From Streptomyces abikoensis (GTDB taxonomy: Bacteria > Actinomycetota > Actinomycetes > Streptomycetales > Streptomycetaceae): 64,000 nt of DNA. Shown piece after piece: positions 32,335-40,374 of the stretch (position 1 is the stretch's first letter; each line of letters starts with the position of its first letter). Made by a program: the position numbers and the translations under genes. The stretch covers positions 124,001 to 188,000 of the forward strand of contig NZ_BMRT01000004.1 in the NCBI RefSeq assembly GCF_014648775.1, in the 5' to 3' direction. The notes below the pieces were generated by a model. That model saw only the letters and a program-made list of their open reading frames with translations, made no database searches and was not told the DNA's origin.

Positions 32335-33762
32335 TCATCCCGTGAGCGCGGGTTTGCCCTCCTTGTGGAGCCAGGTGTCGAAGAGACCGCCCAGATCCCT
32401 GCCCGTCCGGCTCTCGCAGAGCCGGACGAACGCCTTCGTGTCGGCGTTCCCGTAGCGGTGTTCCCGGACCCAGGCGCGGAGGATGCCGAAGAACTCGCGG
32501 TCGCCGACCGCCTCCCGGAGCTTCTGGAGCGCCATCGCGCCCCGGCCGTAGACGGGCGGGTCGGTGAGGTTCCGCGGGGTGGGCGAGTCGGGCGGGAAGT
32601 CCCAGATGGTCGTGCCACCGGGGCCCTTGCTGTTCGGGTCCCGCCCGTCGTAGTAGTCGGTGAAGATCTCCCGCGTCGTACGGCCGCCCCGCTTCTCCTC
32701 CCACAGCCATTCGGCGTAGGTGGCGAAGCCCTCGTTGAGCCAGACGTCCCGCCAGGTGCTCGGGGTGACCGCGTTGCCGAACCACTGGTGGGCCAGCTCG
32801 TGGACGATCGTGGTGGCGCCGGGGGCGCCCTGGTAGTACGGCTTGGGCTGGGTCTCCAGGGCGTAGCCGACCCGGACGTTGTGGTCGACGACCCCGCCCG
32901 TCGAGGAGAAGGGGTACGGGCCGAACAGCCCGCTCTCCCACTCGACGACCTCGGGCAGCAGCTTCACCATGTCCGGCACGGCCGCGGTCTCCTCGGGGGC
33001 GGCGGCGATGTAGTAGGGCAGCCCGTGCGGCGTCCTGCCGGCCGTCACGGTGAACCGGCCGACGGCGACGGTCGCCAGATAGCTCGCCAGGGGCTCCCCG
33101 CTGTGCCAGACGAAGGCGGTCCGGCCGCCGGGCTCGCGCTCCGTCCGGACGAGCTCGCCGTTGGCGACGGCGGTGTAGCCGTCGGGGACGGTGACGGTGA
33201 TGTCGTAGGCGGCCTTGTCGGAGGGGTGGTGGTTGCCGGGGAACCAGGCCGTCGAGCCCGCCGGCTCGCCGAGGGCGACCGCGCCGTCGACCGACGCCGA
33301 GCGGACCCAGCCCTCGATCGAGCCGTCCGCGTCCGTGATCTCCTCCGGCCGGCCGGCGTACTCGACGACCGTCTCGAAGGCGGCGTCCTTCCGCAGCGGC
33401 GCGGCCGGGCGCACCGTCAGTTCGCCGCCGGCGCGGCGCGTCCGGGCCGGTTTTCCGTCGACGCGGACGGCGCGGACGGTCAGGCCCTCGAGGTCGAGGT
33501 CGAAGGAGGAGAGGTCCTGGGTGGCGCGGGCGCTGATGACGGCGGTGGCCGCGAGGCGGCGGGTGCCGGGGTCGTAGTCGAGGGTGAGTCCGTAGTGGCG
33601 GACGTGGTAGCCGCCGTTGCCGAGGCGGGGGAAGAGGGCGTCGCCCACGCCGGCCGCGCCGGGGCGGGGGCCGTGGCCGCCGCCACCGCCGACGCACGCG
33701 GTGGCGGCCAGGAGCGCCAGCAGGGCGGACACGGCGGGCCGCCGCCGTGTCCTCACCTTCAT
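32335..33762 (-). CDS. M1 family metallopeptidase (exported)
   Basis: 475 residues. The N-terminus is basic with a hydrophobic run and a lipoprotein-like ATAC, so it is probably an anchored or secreted enzyme. The catalytic site is plain: IVHELAHQWFGN (HExxH) with VWLNEGFATYAEWLWEE supplying the third ligand. The gluzincin N-terminal beta domain precedes it (HYGLTLDYDPGTRRLAATAVI), but the large C-terminal helical domain of classic aminopeptidase N is mostly absent, as in other short M1 members. It likely removes N-terminal amino acids from peptides outside the cell. Convergent with the LLM gene. Confidence 0.92.
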   Translation of the reverse strand: MKVRTRRRPAVSALLALLAATACVGGGGGHGPRPGAAGVGDALFPRLGNGGYHVRHYGLTLDYDPGTRRLAATAVISARATQDLSSFDLDLEGLTVRAVRVDGKPARTRRAGGELTVRPAAPLRKDAAFETVVEYAGRPEEITDADGSIEGWVRSASVDGAVALGEPAGSTAWFPGNHHPSDKAAYDITVTVPDGYTAVANGELVRTEREPGGRTAFVWHSGEPLASYLATVAVGRFTVTAGRTPHGLPYYIAAAPEETAAVPDMVKLLPEVVEWESGLFGPYPFSSTGGVVDHNVRVGYALETQPKPYYQGAPGATTIVHELAHQWFGNAVTPSTWRDVWLNEGFATYAEWLWEEKRGGRTTREIFTDYYDGRDPNSKGPGGTTIWDFPPDSPTPRNLTDPPVYGRGAMALQKLREAVGDREFFGILRAWVREHRYGNADTKAFVRLCESRTGRDLGGLFDTWLHKEGKPALTG

Positions 33763-33775
33763 CGACGGCCCTTCA

Positions 33776-34564
33776 TCAGAAGGAGGCCCGCTCCAGCCAG
33801 TGCTCCAGCACCGCGCGGTCGCCCACGACCTCCACCAGGCCGGTGTCGGCCGGGAGCCGCCGGTAGAACACGCGCAGGACCTCCGTCAGCGGGCCCCGGA
33901 CGGCCACGGCCGCCTTCTCGTGCGCCCGGCGCCACTCGACGCTCTCACCGCTCGCGTCGATGAACCACTCGGCGTTCAGCTCCGGCGGGGTGTCCGTGGC
34001 GTGGAGGTGGAGGGTGCGCCCCTCCCCCAGGAGCTCCTTGAGCTGCGGCTTCCAGGCCATCGCGAGCGGCGACGTGATGATGTCCAGCCACTCGTCGATG
34101 GTGTCCGCGGCGACGTCCTGCTCGAGCGTGAACGGGGCGCCGGCGGCGGAGGCGGCGTCGGCGCGGTGCATCGCCGTCTCGTGCGTCATCCGGCGGGCCC
34201 AGAAGCCCGACGTGCGCTCCCGCCCGAACGTCCACACCGGCACGTCCGGCCCCGCCTCCCGCAGCGCCGCGACCACTTCCTCGGCCCCCTCGGCCAGCCA
34301 CGCGTCGAGCCCGGCCGCGTCCAGCTCCTCGGCCCCGGCGGTGGAATCGAGGGACGGGTCCGGGGTGAAGTCGACGATCCGCTCACGCACCAGCCCCGCC
34401 GCCCAGCGGTGGGCGTGGCCGAGGTGCCGCGCCAGTTGGGCGACGGTCCAGTCGGGGCATGTGGGCACGGTGGTATCGACGGGGACGCCGCGCAGGACGG
34501 CGCGCATCCGGTCGGTCTGGGCGAGGATCTCCGAACAGTAACGGGCGTGGCTCAAAAGGGTCAT
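33776..34564 (-). CDS. Maleylpyruvate isomerase family (DinB-like) mycothiol-dependent protein
   Basis: 262 residues. The N-terminal MDMPI_N half has PTCPDWTVAQLARHLGHAHRWAAGLV (metal His of the DinB four-helix bundle) and RRMTHETAMHRADA with the other two histidines; the C-terminal MDMPI_C half follows (TLHLHATDTPPELNAEWFID... AAVAVRGPLTEVLRVFYRR). The family uses mycothiol as a cofactor for isomerisation or S-transfer. The substrate is unknown. It starts 58 bases after the next lipoprotein gene upstream. Confidence 0.88.
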   Translation of the reverse strand: MTLLSHARYCSEILAQTDRMRAVLRGVPVDTTVPTCPDWTVAQLARHLGHAHRWAAGLVRERIVDFTPDPSLDSTAGAEELDAAGLDAWLAEGAEEVVAALREAGPDVPVWTFGRERTSGFWARRMTHETAMHRADAASAAGAPFTLEQDVAADTIDEWLDIITSPLAMAWKPQLKELLGEGRTLHLHATDTPPELNAEWFIDASGESVEWRRAHEKAAVAVRGPLTEVLRVFYRRLPADTGLVEVVGDRAVLEHWLERASF

Positions 34565-34622
34565 GACGCCACTTTAGAGCGGGGGTATGACAACGCACAG
34601 GGCGCGTGGCCCCGTTCGGGCG

Positions 34623-35189
34623 TCAGCTCCCTCCGCCCTTCTGGACGTCGGAGAACGACGGCACCTTGTCGGTGACCGGGGCGCCCGCGCTCCTGCCCGC
34701 GTCCTTGACGCTCGTGACGACCTTGTCGAAGTCGTTGATGTCGGCGTCCCCGGCCTCGCCCTTGCGGAGCTTGGTCCCCAGCCCCTTGAGGGACTCGATG
34801 CCGGCGGTCACCGGGGCCAGGGCCTTGCTGAGCGTCGGATCGCCCTTGGCGTTGTTGACGGCGGCCTTGAGCCGGTTGTACGCGAACGTACCGGCCAGGC
34901 CCGCCTTGATCAGCGAGCCGGTGCGGCCGTCGGCGCCCTTCTTGAAGGCGCCGTTCCGGAAGGGCTTGACGATCCACTGGTAGGTGGCGCCGGCGGCGAG
35001 GCCCGCGTTGGTGACGAAGCGGGTCTTGGCGAACCGCTGGCGTTCCGCCGATCCGGTGGCGGTGGGGCCGGGCTCGCCGCCCTGCGTCCCGCTCTTCGCG
35101 GTCTTGCCGCCGCCGCAGGCCGTGCCCGTGAGGAGCAGGCCGCAGGCCAGGAGCAGGGCGACGGCCGCCCGGCGGGCGCGCTGGGACAC
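34623..35189 (-). CDS. Uncharacterised lipoprotein
   Basis: 188 residues from the GTG at 35189, which has GGGAGG five bases upstream; the frame is open further but without a site. It has a signal peptide ending in lipobox GTAC, then a Gly/Lys/Thr linker and a helical domain (GLAAGATYQWIVKPFRNGAFKKG, IKAGLAGTFAYNRLKAAVNNAKGDPTLSKALAP). The tail ends with a Gly/Ser motif. No enzymatic signature is visible. Confidence 0.75.
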   Translation of the reverse strand: MSQRARRAAVALLLACGLLLTGTACGGGKTAKSGTQGGEPGPTATGSAERQRFAKTRFVTNAGLAAGATYQWIVKPFRNGAFKKGADGRTGSLIKAGLAGTFAYNRLKAAVNNAKGDPTLSKALAPVTAGIESLKGLGTKLRKGEAGDADINDFDKVVTSVKDAGRSAGAPVTDKVPSFSDVQKGGGS

Positions 35190-35348
35190 GGATACCTCCC
35201 GGGGGTGGTCCCTCACAGGTTCACCCACCGCGTGCGGTTCCGCCACCGGTTCGCGCCGACCGGTGGCGACAGCGTCCCCCTCCACGCCGCCCCGGCGCGC
35301 GGCGACGATTTCGTCAGGCACACCGAGCGGGCCGGGGCCTCCGGGCCG

Positions 35349-36431
35349 TCAGCCGTCGCAGCAGTCGGGCTCCAGGCCGGACGGCAGTCGCTCGCCGCCG
35401 AAGACCGCCGTCGTCGCCTCGTCGCCGCCGAGGGCGGCGACGGCGAGCAGCAGGGAGCCCGCCGTCCACGTCGTGCGTTCCTCGGGCCAGACGGCCTTGT
35501 CGTCGAAGACGTAGCCCGTCCAGTACATGCCGTCCTCGGCGCGCAGGTGCTGGATCCACTGGAGGATGTCGACGGCCCGGTCGGACTCGCCCATCGCCCA
35601 CAGGGCCAGCGCCAGTTCGCAGCTCTCGCCGCCGGTGACCCAGGGGTTGGGGACGACGCAGCGGACACCGAGGCCGGGGACGACGAAGTCGTCCCAGCGC
35701 TCCTCGATGCGCTCCTTGGCCGCCGGGCCGGTCAGGGCGCCGCCGAGGACGGGGTAGTACCAGTCCATGGAGTAGCGGCTCTTGTCGAGGAAGCGCTCCG
35801 GGTGGTGGCGTATGGCGTGGGCCAGGAGGCCGGCGGCCAGCTCCCAGTCCGGCTGCGGCTCCTCGCGGTGCTCGGCGATGGCCAGCGCGCAGCGCAGCGC
35901 CTGGTGGATGGAGGAGCAGCCGGTGAGCAGGGCGTCGGTGACGTCCGTGCCGTCGTCCTCCCGCTTCCAGCCGATCTGGCCGCCCGGCTGCTGGAGCCGG
36001 AGGACGAACTCCACGGCGGCGAAGACGGTCGGCCACATGCGGTCGAGGAAGGCGTCGTCGCCGGTGGAGAGGTAGTGGTGCCAGACGCCGACGGCGACGT
36101 AGGCGACGAAGTTCGTCTCGCGGGAGCGGTCGGCGGGCCGTGCGGCGTCGCCGTCGGCGTAGGCGGCGTACCAGGAGCCGTCGGGGTTCTGGTGGTCGGC
36201 GAGCCAGCGGTAGGCGGCCTCGGCGCGGGGGTGCTCGCCCGCGGCGTCCAGGGCCATGGCGGCCTCGACGTGGTCCCAGGGGTCGAGGTGGTGGCCGGTG
36301 AACCACGGTATGGCGCCGTCCGGGCGCTGGACGGCGGCGATGCCCGCGACGGTGCCGGCCGCCTCCTCGGCGGTGAGGACGCCCGGCAGGACGAGGCGTT
36401 CGGTGCGGCCGGGGCCGCTGAAGGCGGTCAC
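35349..36431 (-). CDS. Alpha/alpha-toroid protein (glucoamylase / prenyltransferase-like)
   Basis: 360 residues from a GTG that overlaps the stop of the methyltransferase (GTGA). Repeated helical hairpins with QRPDGAIPWFTGHHLDPWDHVEAAMALDAAG, RWLADHQNPDGSWYAAYADGD, ETNFVAYVAVGVWHHYL and FVLRLQQPGGQIGWKRED give an (alpha/alpha)6 toroid like GH15 enzymes or terpene-cyclase folds. There is no signal peptide, so it acts in the cytoplasm. It ends in DCCDG. With the GT4 and methyltransferase genes it forms a tight set that could build or trim a methylated saccharide; this is inference. Confidence 0.8.
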   Translation of the reverse strand: MTAFSGPGRTERLVLPGVLTAEEAAGTVAGIAAVQRPDGAIPWFTGHHLDPWDHVEAAMALDAAGEHPRAEAAYRWLADHQNPDGSWYAAYADGDAARPADRSRETNFVAYVAVGVWHHYLSTGDDAFLDRMWPTVFAAVEFVLRLQQPGGQIGWKREDDGTDVTDALLTGCSSIHQALRCALAIAEHREEPQPDWELAAGLLAHAIRHHPERFLDKSRYSMDWYYPVLGGALTGPAAKERIEERWDDFVVPGLGVRCVVPNPWVTGGESCELALALWAMGESDRAVDILQWIQHLRAEDGMYWTGYVFDDKAVWPEERTTWTAGSLLLAVAALGGDEATTAVFGGERLPSGLEPDCCDG

Positions 36432-37162
36432 TTGGCGGCGCCCTCGGGCAGGTGCGGCTTGGTCGCGTAGGCGACGAAGCTCTTGCCGATGACGGGGTTG
36501 AGGAGCTGCTCGGCGACGCGCGTGGCGGCGGGCTTCTTCATGATGTCCCAGACCAGCAGCTTGTGGTACGCGCGGACGGGCAGCACCTTGTCGTTGTCGA
36601 CGCCGAAGGCGCACTTGAGCCACCAGTAGGGGCTGTGGAGGCCGTGGGCGTGGTGGGTGCCGTAGGGCTTGAGGCCGGCCTCGGTCATCTTGCGGAGGAG
36701 TTCGTCGGCCTTGTAGATGCGGATGTGGCCGCCCTCGACCTCGTGGTACGCGTCGCTGAGCGCCCAGCAGATCTTCTCCGGGCCGTAGCGGGGCACGGTG
36801 ACGGCTATCCGGCCGCCGGGCTTGAGGACGCGGACCATCTCGGCGAGCACGCCCTTGTCGTCCGGGATGTGCTCCATGACCTCGGAGATGATGACGACGT
36901 CGAAGCTCGCGTCGGGGAAGGGCAGGGCGAGGGCGTCGCCCTCCATGGCGGTGGCGGTGGCGCCCTCGGGGGCCTCCCCAGCCTCCTTCATGGCGGCGAA
37001 CCACTTGGCGACCTCGCGGATCTCGTCCGCGTTGCGGTCGAGGGCGACGACGCGGGCGCCGCGTCGGTAGCACTCGAAGGCGTGGCGGCCGGCGCCGCAG
37101 CCGAGGTCGAGGACGCGGTCGCCCGCGGCGAGCGGGAAGCGGGAGAAATCGACGGTCAGCAC
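36428..37162 (-). CDS. Class I SAM-dependent methyltransferase of the GT4 cluster
   Basis: 244 residues from GTG 37162. SAM motif I is RVLDLGCGAGRHAFECYRRGARVVALDRN; motif II lies at SFDVVIISEVMEHIPDDKGVLAEMVRVLKPGGRIAVTVPR. The later WWLKCAFGVDNDKVLPVRAYHKLLVWDIMKKP segment is distinctive and is the kind seen in methyltransferases acting on sugars or lipids. It overlaps the next gene by four bases and lies 115 bases after the GT4 gene, with a dispersed repeat in between. The substrate is probably the product of the neighbouring glycosyltransferase. Confidence 0.88.
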   Translation of the reverse strand: MLTVDFSRFPLAAGDRVLDLGCGAGRHAFECYRRGARVVALDRNADEIREVAKWFAAMKEAGEAPEGATATAMEGDALALPFPDASFDVVIISEVMEHIPDDKGVLAEMVRVLKPGGRIAVTVPRYGPEKICWALSDAYHEVEGGHIRIYKADELLRKMTEAGLKPYGTHHAHGLHSPYWWLKCAFGVDNDKVLPVRAYHKLLVWDIMKKPAATRVAEQLLNPVIGKSFVAYATKPHLPEGAAK

Positions 37163-37182
37163 GGAGTGTTCACTTTCTCGTG

Positions 37183-37244
37183 GGTTCGGCACCGCCGGGC
37201 TCGTTGACGGTGGTTGCGCGCCGTCGCGGCGGGAGGGGTGCCCC
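37183..37244. repeat. Dispersed GC-rich repeat, copy between GT4 and methyltransferase genes
   Basis: Starts GGTTCGGCACCGCCGGG and continues GGTTGCGCGCCGTCGCGGCG...GGTGCCCC. The same blocks occur at 42060, 43862 and 54027 (there with an inverted end copy). Confidence 0.65.
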
Positions 37245-37277
37245 CACCGCCGCGGCGCTGGTCGGCCCCCGCCGGCG

Positions 37278-38636
37278 TCATCCGGCGGTGCCCGACCGGC
37301 CCGGCGTCGCTCCGGCCCGCGCGATCGCCGCGCGGTAGTGCTCGGCCGTCCCGATCGCCGCCTGCCGCCAGGTGAACCTGGCCAGGACGCGTTCCCGGCC
37401 CGCCGCACCCAGGCGCCGCCGCAGGTCCGCGTCGCCGAGGAGCCGGGAGAGCCCGGCGGCCAGCGCGTCCGCGTCCCCCGGCGGCACCGCCAGGCACGTC
37501 TCGCCGTCCGGCCCGGCGACCTCGGGGATCGCTCCCCCGGTCGTGGCCACCAGCGGGGTGCCCGTGGCCATGGCCTCGGCGGCCGGCAGCGAGAACCCCT
37601 CGTACAGCGACGGCACGCACGCGACCTGCGCCGAGCGGACGAGGTCGACGAGCTCCTCGTCCGTGATGCCCTTGACGAACTCCACGGCGTTCTCCAGGCC
37701 GTGGCGGCGGATCGCGGTGGCCACCGGCCCGTCCTCGGCGCGCTTGCCGACGACGACCAGGTGGGCGTCCGGGTGCCGGGCGCGAACCGAGGCGAGCGCG
37801 TCGATCAGGTGGATCAGGCCCTTGAGCGGGACGTCCGCACTCGAGGTGGTGACGATCCGGCCCGGCACCTCGGCGACGGACGGATCCGGCGAGAAGAGAT
37901 CGGTGTCGGCGCCGATGTGGACGACGTGGACCCGCTCCCGGCGCACCCCGAGGTGGTCGACGATCTCCTGGCGGGAGGAGCCGGAGACGGTCAGCACGGA
38001 CGGCAGCCGCCTGGCGACACGTTTCTGCATGCGGGTGAACGCGTACCAGCGGCGTACGGACGCCCGGCGCTTCCAGTCCTTCGCGGCGTCCAGCTCCAGC
38101 TGCCGGTCGACGGTGATGGGGTGGTGGACGGTGGTGACGAGCGGCGCGCCGATGGCGCCGGGGCCGCCCAGGAGCCCGTAGCCGAGGGTCTGGTTGTCGT
38201 GGACGACGTCGAAGTCGCCGCGCCGGGCGGCGAGGTGACGGCGGGCGCGCAGCGAGAACGTCAGCGGCTCGGGGAAGCGCCCGGCCCACATGGTGCCGAC
38301 CTCCAGGAGGTCGATCCAGTCGCGGTACTCCTCGCGGCGCGGGGTGCGGAAGGGGTCCGGCTGCCGGTAGAGGTCGAGGCTGGGGAGCTCGGTGAGCGGC
38401 ACGCCCTCGTCGAGGACGGGGTAGGGCTGGGCGCCGATGACCTCGACGGAGTGGCCGAGGCGGGCGAGCTCGCGGGAGAGGTGGCGGACGTAGACGCCCT
38501 GGCCGCCGCAGAAGGGGTTGCCCTTGTAGGTGAGCATCGCGATGCGCAGCGGCGAATCGCCACGCGCGGGGTCGCCCCCGGCCGGGAGGCTGCTGCGGGC
38601 TCGCGTGACCGATGCCTCCGTGGCCTCAGCGGTCAC
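37278..38636 (-). CDS. GT4 family glycosyltransferase
   Basis: 452 residues from a GTG with AAGGAGG five bases upstream. After a variable 30-residue N-terminus: RIAMLTYKGNPFCGGQGVYVRHLSRELARLGHSVEVIGAQPYP (GT-B N-domain), DFDVVHDNQTLGYGLLG, and in the C-domain PSLYEGFSLPAAEAMATGTPLVATTGGAIPEV with the EGFSLPAAE nucleotide-sugar motif. It should be a retaining glycosyltransferase in the cytoplasm. First gene of the GT4, methyltransferase, toroid set. It diverges from the KstR-like gene, and a KstR-type box lies between them. Confidence 0.9.
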   Translation of the reverse strand: MTAEATEASVTRARSSLPAGGDPARGDSPLRIAMLTYKGNPFCGGQGVYVRHLSRELARLGHSVEVIGAQPYPVLDEGVPLTELPSLDLYRQPDPFRTPRREEYRDWIDLLEVGTMWAGRFPEPLTFSLRARRHLAARRGDFDVVHDNQTLGYGLLGGPGAIGAPLVTTVHHPITVDRQLELDAAKDWKRRASVRRWYAFTRMQKRVARRLPSVLTVSGSSRQEIVDHLGVRRERVHVVHIGADTDLFSPDPSVAEVPGRIVTTSSADVPLKGLIHLIDALASVRARHPDAHLVVVGKRAEDGPVATAIRRHGLENAVEFVKGITDEELVDLVRSAQVACVPSLYEGFSLPAAEAMATGTPLVATTGGAIPEVAGPDGETCLAVPPGDADALAAGLSRLLGDADLRRRLGAAGRERVLARFTWRQAAIGTAEHYRAAIARAGATPGRSGTAG

Positions 38637-38690
38637 TCCGGCCTCCTTCTCGCTGGCTGTTCCGCCGGAGCGTAACGGGTCGCGCTAATC

Positions 38691-38704
38691 TAGAACAAGT
38701 TTCA
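38691..38704. promoter_or_regulatory. KstR-type operator in the kstR promoter region
   Basis: TAGAACAAGTTTCA matches TnnAACnnGTTnnA at all eight fixed positions. It lies 55 bases upstream of the GT4 start and 173 bases upstream of the KstR-like gene, so it can serve autoregulation and perhaps the GT4 set. Confidence 0.72.
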
Positions 38705-38876
38705 GACTGGGTCGTCAGAAGCTTGAATCTACCGGGATGTCAGGGGACCGAAAGAGCGTCGCCGGGTGATTCGCGCCACGACCCGACCCCTGTCATGCTG
38801 TGCCGTCCAAGGCCCCCCGGCAAGGCCCCCGGGTGCCACCGGACGGAGTGTTGCACGACACGATGAAACGGGACAT

Positions 38877-39536
38877 ATGACGACGGAATCCAGGACGACG
38901 GAATCCACGTCGGCCGTGCCGCCCCTCGTGTCCGCCCCCGCCCTGACCGCGCGTCAGGAGGCCCGGCGCCGCCGGATCCTCCAGGCCACCACCCGGCTGG
39001 CGAGCCGCGGCGGCTTCGACGCCGTCCAGATGCGGGAGGTCGCCGAGTCCTCCGGCGTCGCCCTCGGCACGCTCTACCGCTACTTCCCGTCCAAGGTCCA
39101 TCTGCTCGTCGCCGTCATGCGCGACCAGCTGGAGCAGCTCCACGCCGCGCTGCGCGAGCGCCCCCCGACGGAGGACGACCCGGCCGCCCGCGTCGCCCAG
39201 ACCCTGATGCGGGCGTTCCGCGCGATGCAGCGCGAACCGCATCTGGCCGACGCCATGGTGCGCGCCCTGACCTTCGCCGACCGGTCGGTGAGCGCCGAGG
39301 TGGACACGGTCTCCCGGCTGACCACCACCATCATCCTGGACGCCATGGGCCCGGCGGGCCCGCCCACCCCGGCCCAGCTGTCGGCCGTCCGCGTCATCGA
39401 GCACACCTGGCACTCGGCGCTGATCACCTGGCTGTCGGGGCGGGCGTCCATCGCGCAGGTGAGGATCGACATCGAGACGGTCTGCCGCCTCATCGGCCCG
39501 GAGCCGTCGCGCCAGGCGTACAGCGCCCGGAGTTGA
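38877..39536 (+). CDS. kstR: TetR family regulator, KstR homologue
   Basis: 219 residues. The HTH region RRRRILQATTRLASRGGFDAVQMREVAESSGVALGTLYRYFPSKVHLLVAVM agrees closely with what I know of mycobacterial KstR, including QMR, VALGTLYRYFPSK and KVHLLV. The ligand-binding part keeps AMQREPHLADAMVRALTFADRSVSAEVD and HTWHSALITWLSGRAS. KstR represses cholesterol degradation genes and is released by a steroid acyl-CoA. Two perfect KstR-type boxes in this window (26426, 38691) fit its recognition site. The N-terminal 25 residues are Ser/Thr-rich and variable. Confidence 0.85.
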   Translation: MTTESRTTESTSAVPPLVSAPALTARQEARRRRILQATTRLASRGGFDAVQMREVAESSGVALGTLYRYFPSKVHLLVAVMRDQLEQLHAALRERPPTEDDPAARVAQTLMRAFRAMQREPHLADAMVRALTFADRSVSAEVDTVSRLTTTIILDAMGPAGPPTPAQLSAVRVIEHTWHSALITWLSGRASIAQVRIDIETVCRLIGPEPSRQAYSARS

Positions 39537-39672
39537 GGCGGACCCGACCTGCCCCCTACGCCCTTACGCCCCCCGGGTAGCGGGTAACTGCACCCGGAGC
39601 GATGGCTCGCGCCGGTATGAATTTACTGGCGTGTCCGAGGCGTTTCGCCACACGGAGCGGGAGAGGCAGACC

Positions 39673-40374
39673 GTGATACGGGTCCTTCTGATACACGACA
39701 CCTATCTGCTGCGCATGGCACTGGCGGCACTCCTCGGCAGAGAACCGGACCTCGACGTGTTCTCGACCTCCTGGCGGGGCGCGGCCACCGCGGCCCGGAC
39801 GACCCGGCCCGACGTGTGCGTGGCCGACATGGACAGCCCGGACGCGGTCGAGTGCGTGAACCTGCGGGCGGACACCCGGCCGGGGAACGTCCGGGCGGGG
39901 GACGGACGGACCGGGGGCGGACGGAACAGGGACGGGCGGAACGGGGACGGGCGATGTCCGGAGGTCGACGGCGGCGAACGGGTCGTCGGCCGGCCCGTCC
40001 TGCTGGCGCTGACGACCACCGGACGCCCCGGCCCGCTGCGCCGCGCCTATGAGGCCGGCGCCCTGGGCTACCTCAGCAAAAACGCTTCTCCTGACCGGCT
40101 GGTCGAAGGCATACGGCAAGTCGCGAAGGGCGAGCGCTACATCGACGAGACCCTCGGCTTCGGCTTCCTCCAGGCGGCCGAGATCCCCCTGACCCGGCGG
40201 GAGCTGAGCGTGCTCTCACTCGCCGCCGAGGGCGCCTCCGTCGGCGAGATCGCGCGCAGCCTCCACCTGTCGAACGGAACCGTGCGCAACTACATGGCCG
40301 CCATCACCCGGAAGACCGGGGCGCGCAACCGGGTGGACGCGATCCGCATCTCGCGCGGCGCCGGCTGGGTGTGA
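39673..40374 (+). CDS. ramR: RamR/AmfR-like orphan response regulator
   Basis: 233 residues from GTG 39673 (GAGAGG six bases upstream); a GTG at 39631 in frame has no site. The receiver reads IRVLLIHDTYLLRMALAALLGREPDLDVFSTSWRGAATAA, VCVADMD (acceptor Asp), LALTTTGRPGPLRRAYEAGALGYLSK. It lacks the usual second N-terminal acidic residue, as expected for an atypical receiver. The C-terminus LTRRELSVLSLAAEGASVGEIARSLHLSNGTVRNYMAAITRKTGARNRVDAIRIS is a NarL-type HTH very like RamR/AmfR. A Gly/Arg/Asp-rich insert of about 30 residues interrupts the receiver. It lies tail-to-tail with the ram operon it should activate. Confidence 0.88.
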   Translation: MIRVLLIHDTYLLRMALAALLGREPDLDVFSTSWRGAATAARTTRPDVCVADMDSPDAVECVNLRADTRPGNVRAGDGRTGGGRNRDGRNGDGRCPEVDGGERVVGRPVLLALTTTGRPGPLRRAYEAGALGYLSKNASPDRLVEGIRQVAKGERYIDETLGFGFLQAAEIPLTRRELSVLSLAAEGASVGEIARSLHLSNGTVRNYMAAITRKTGARNRVDAIRISRGAGWV

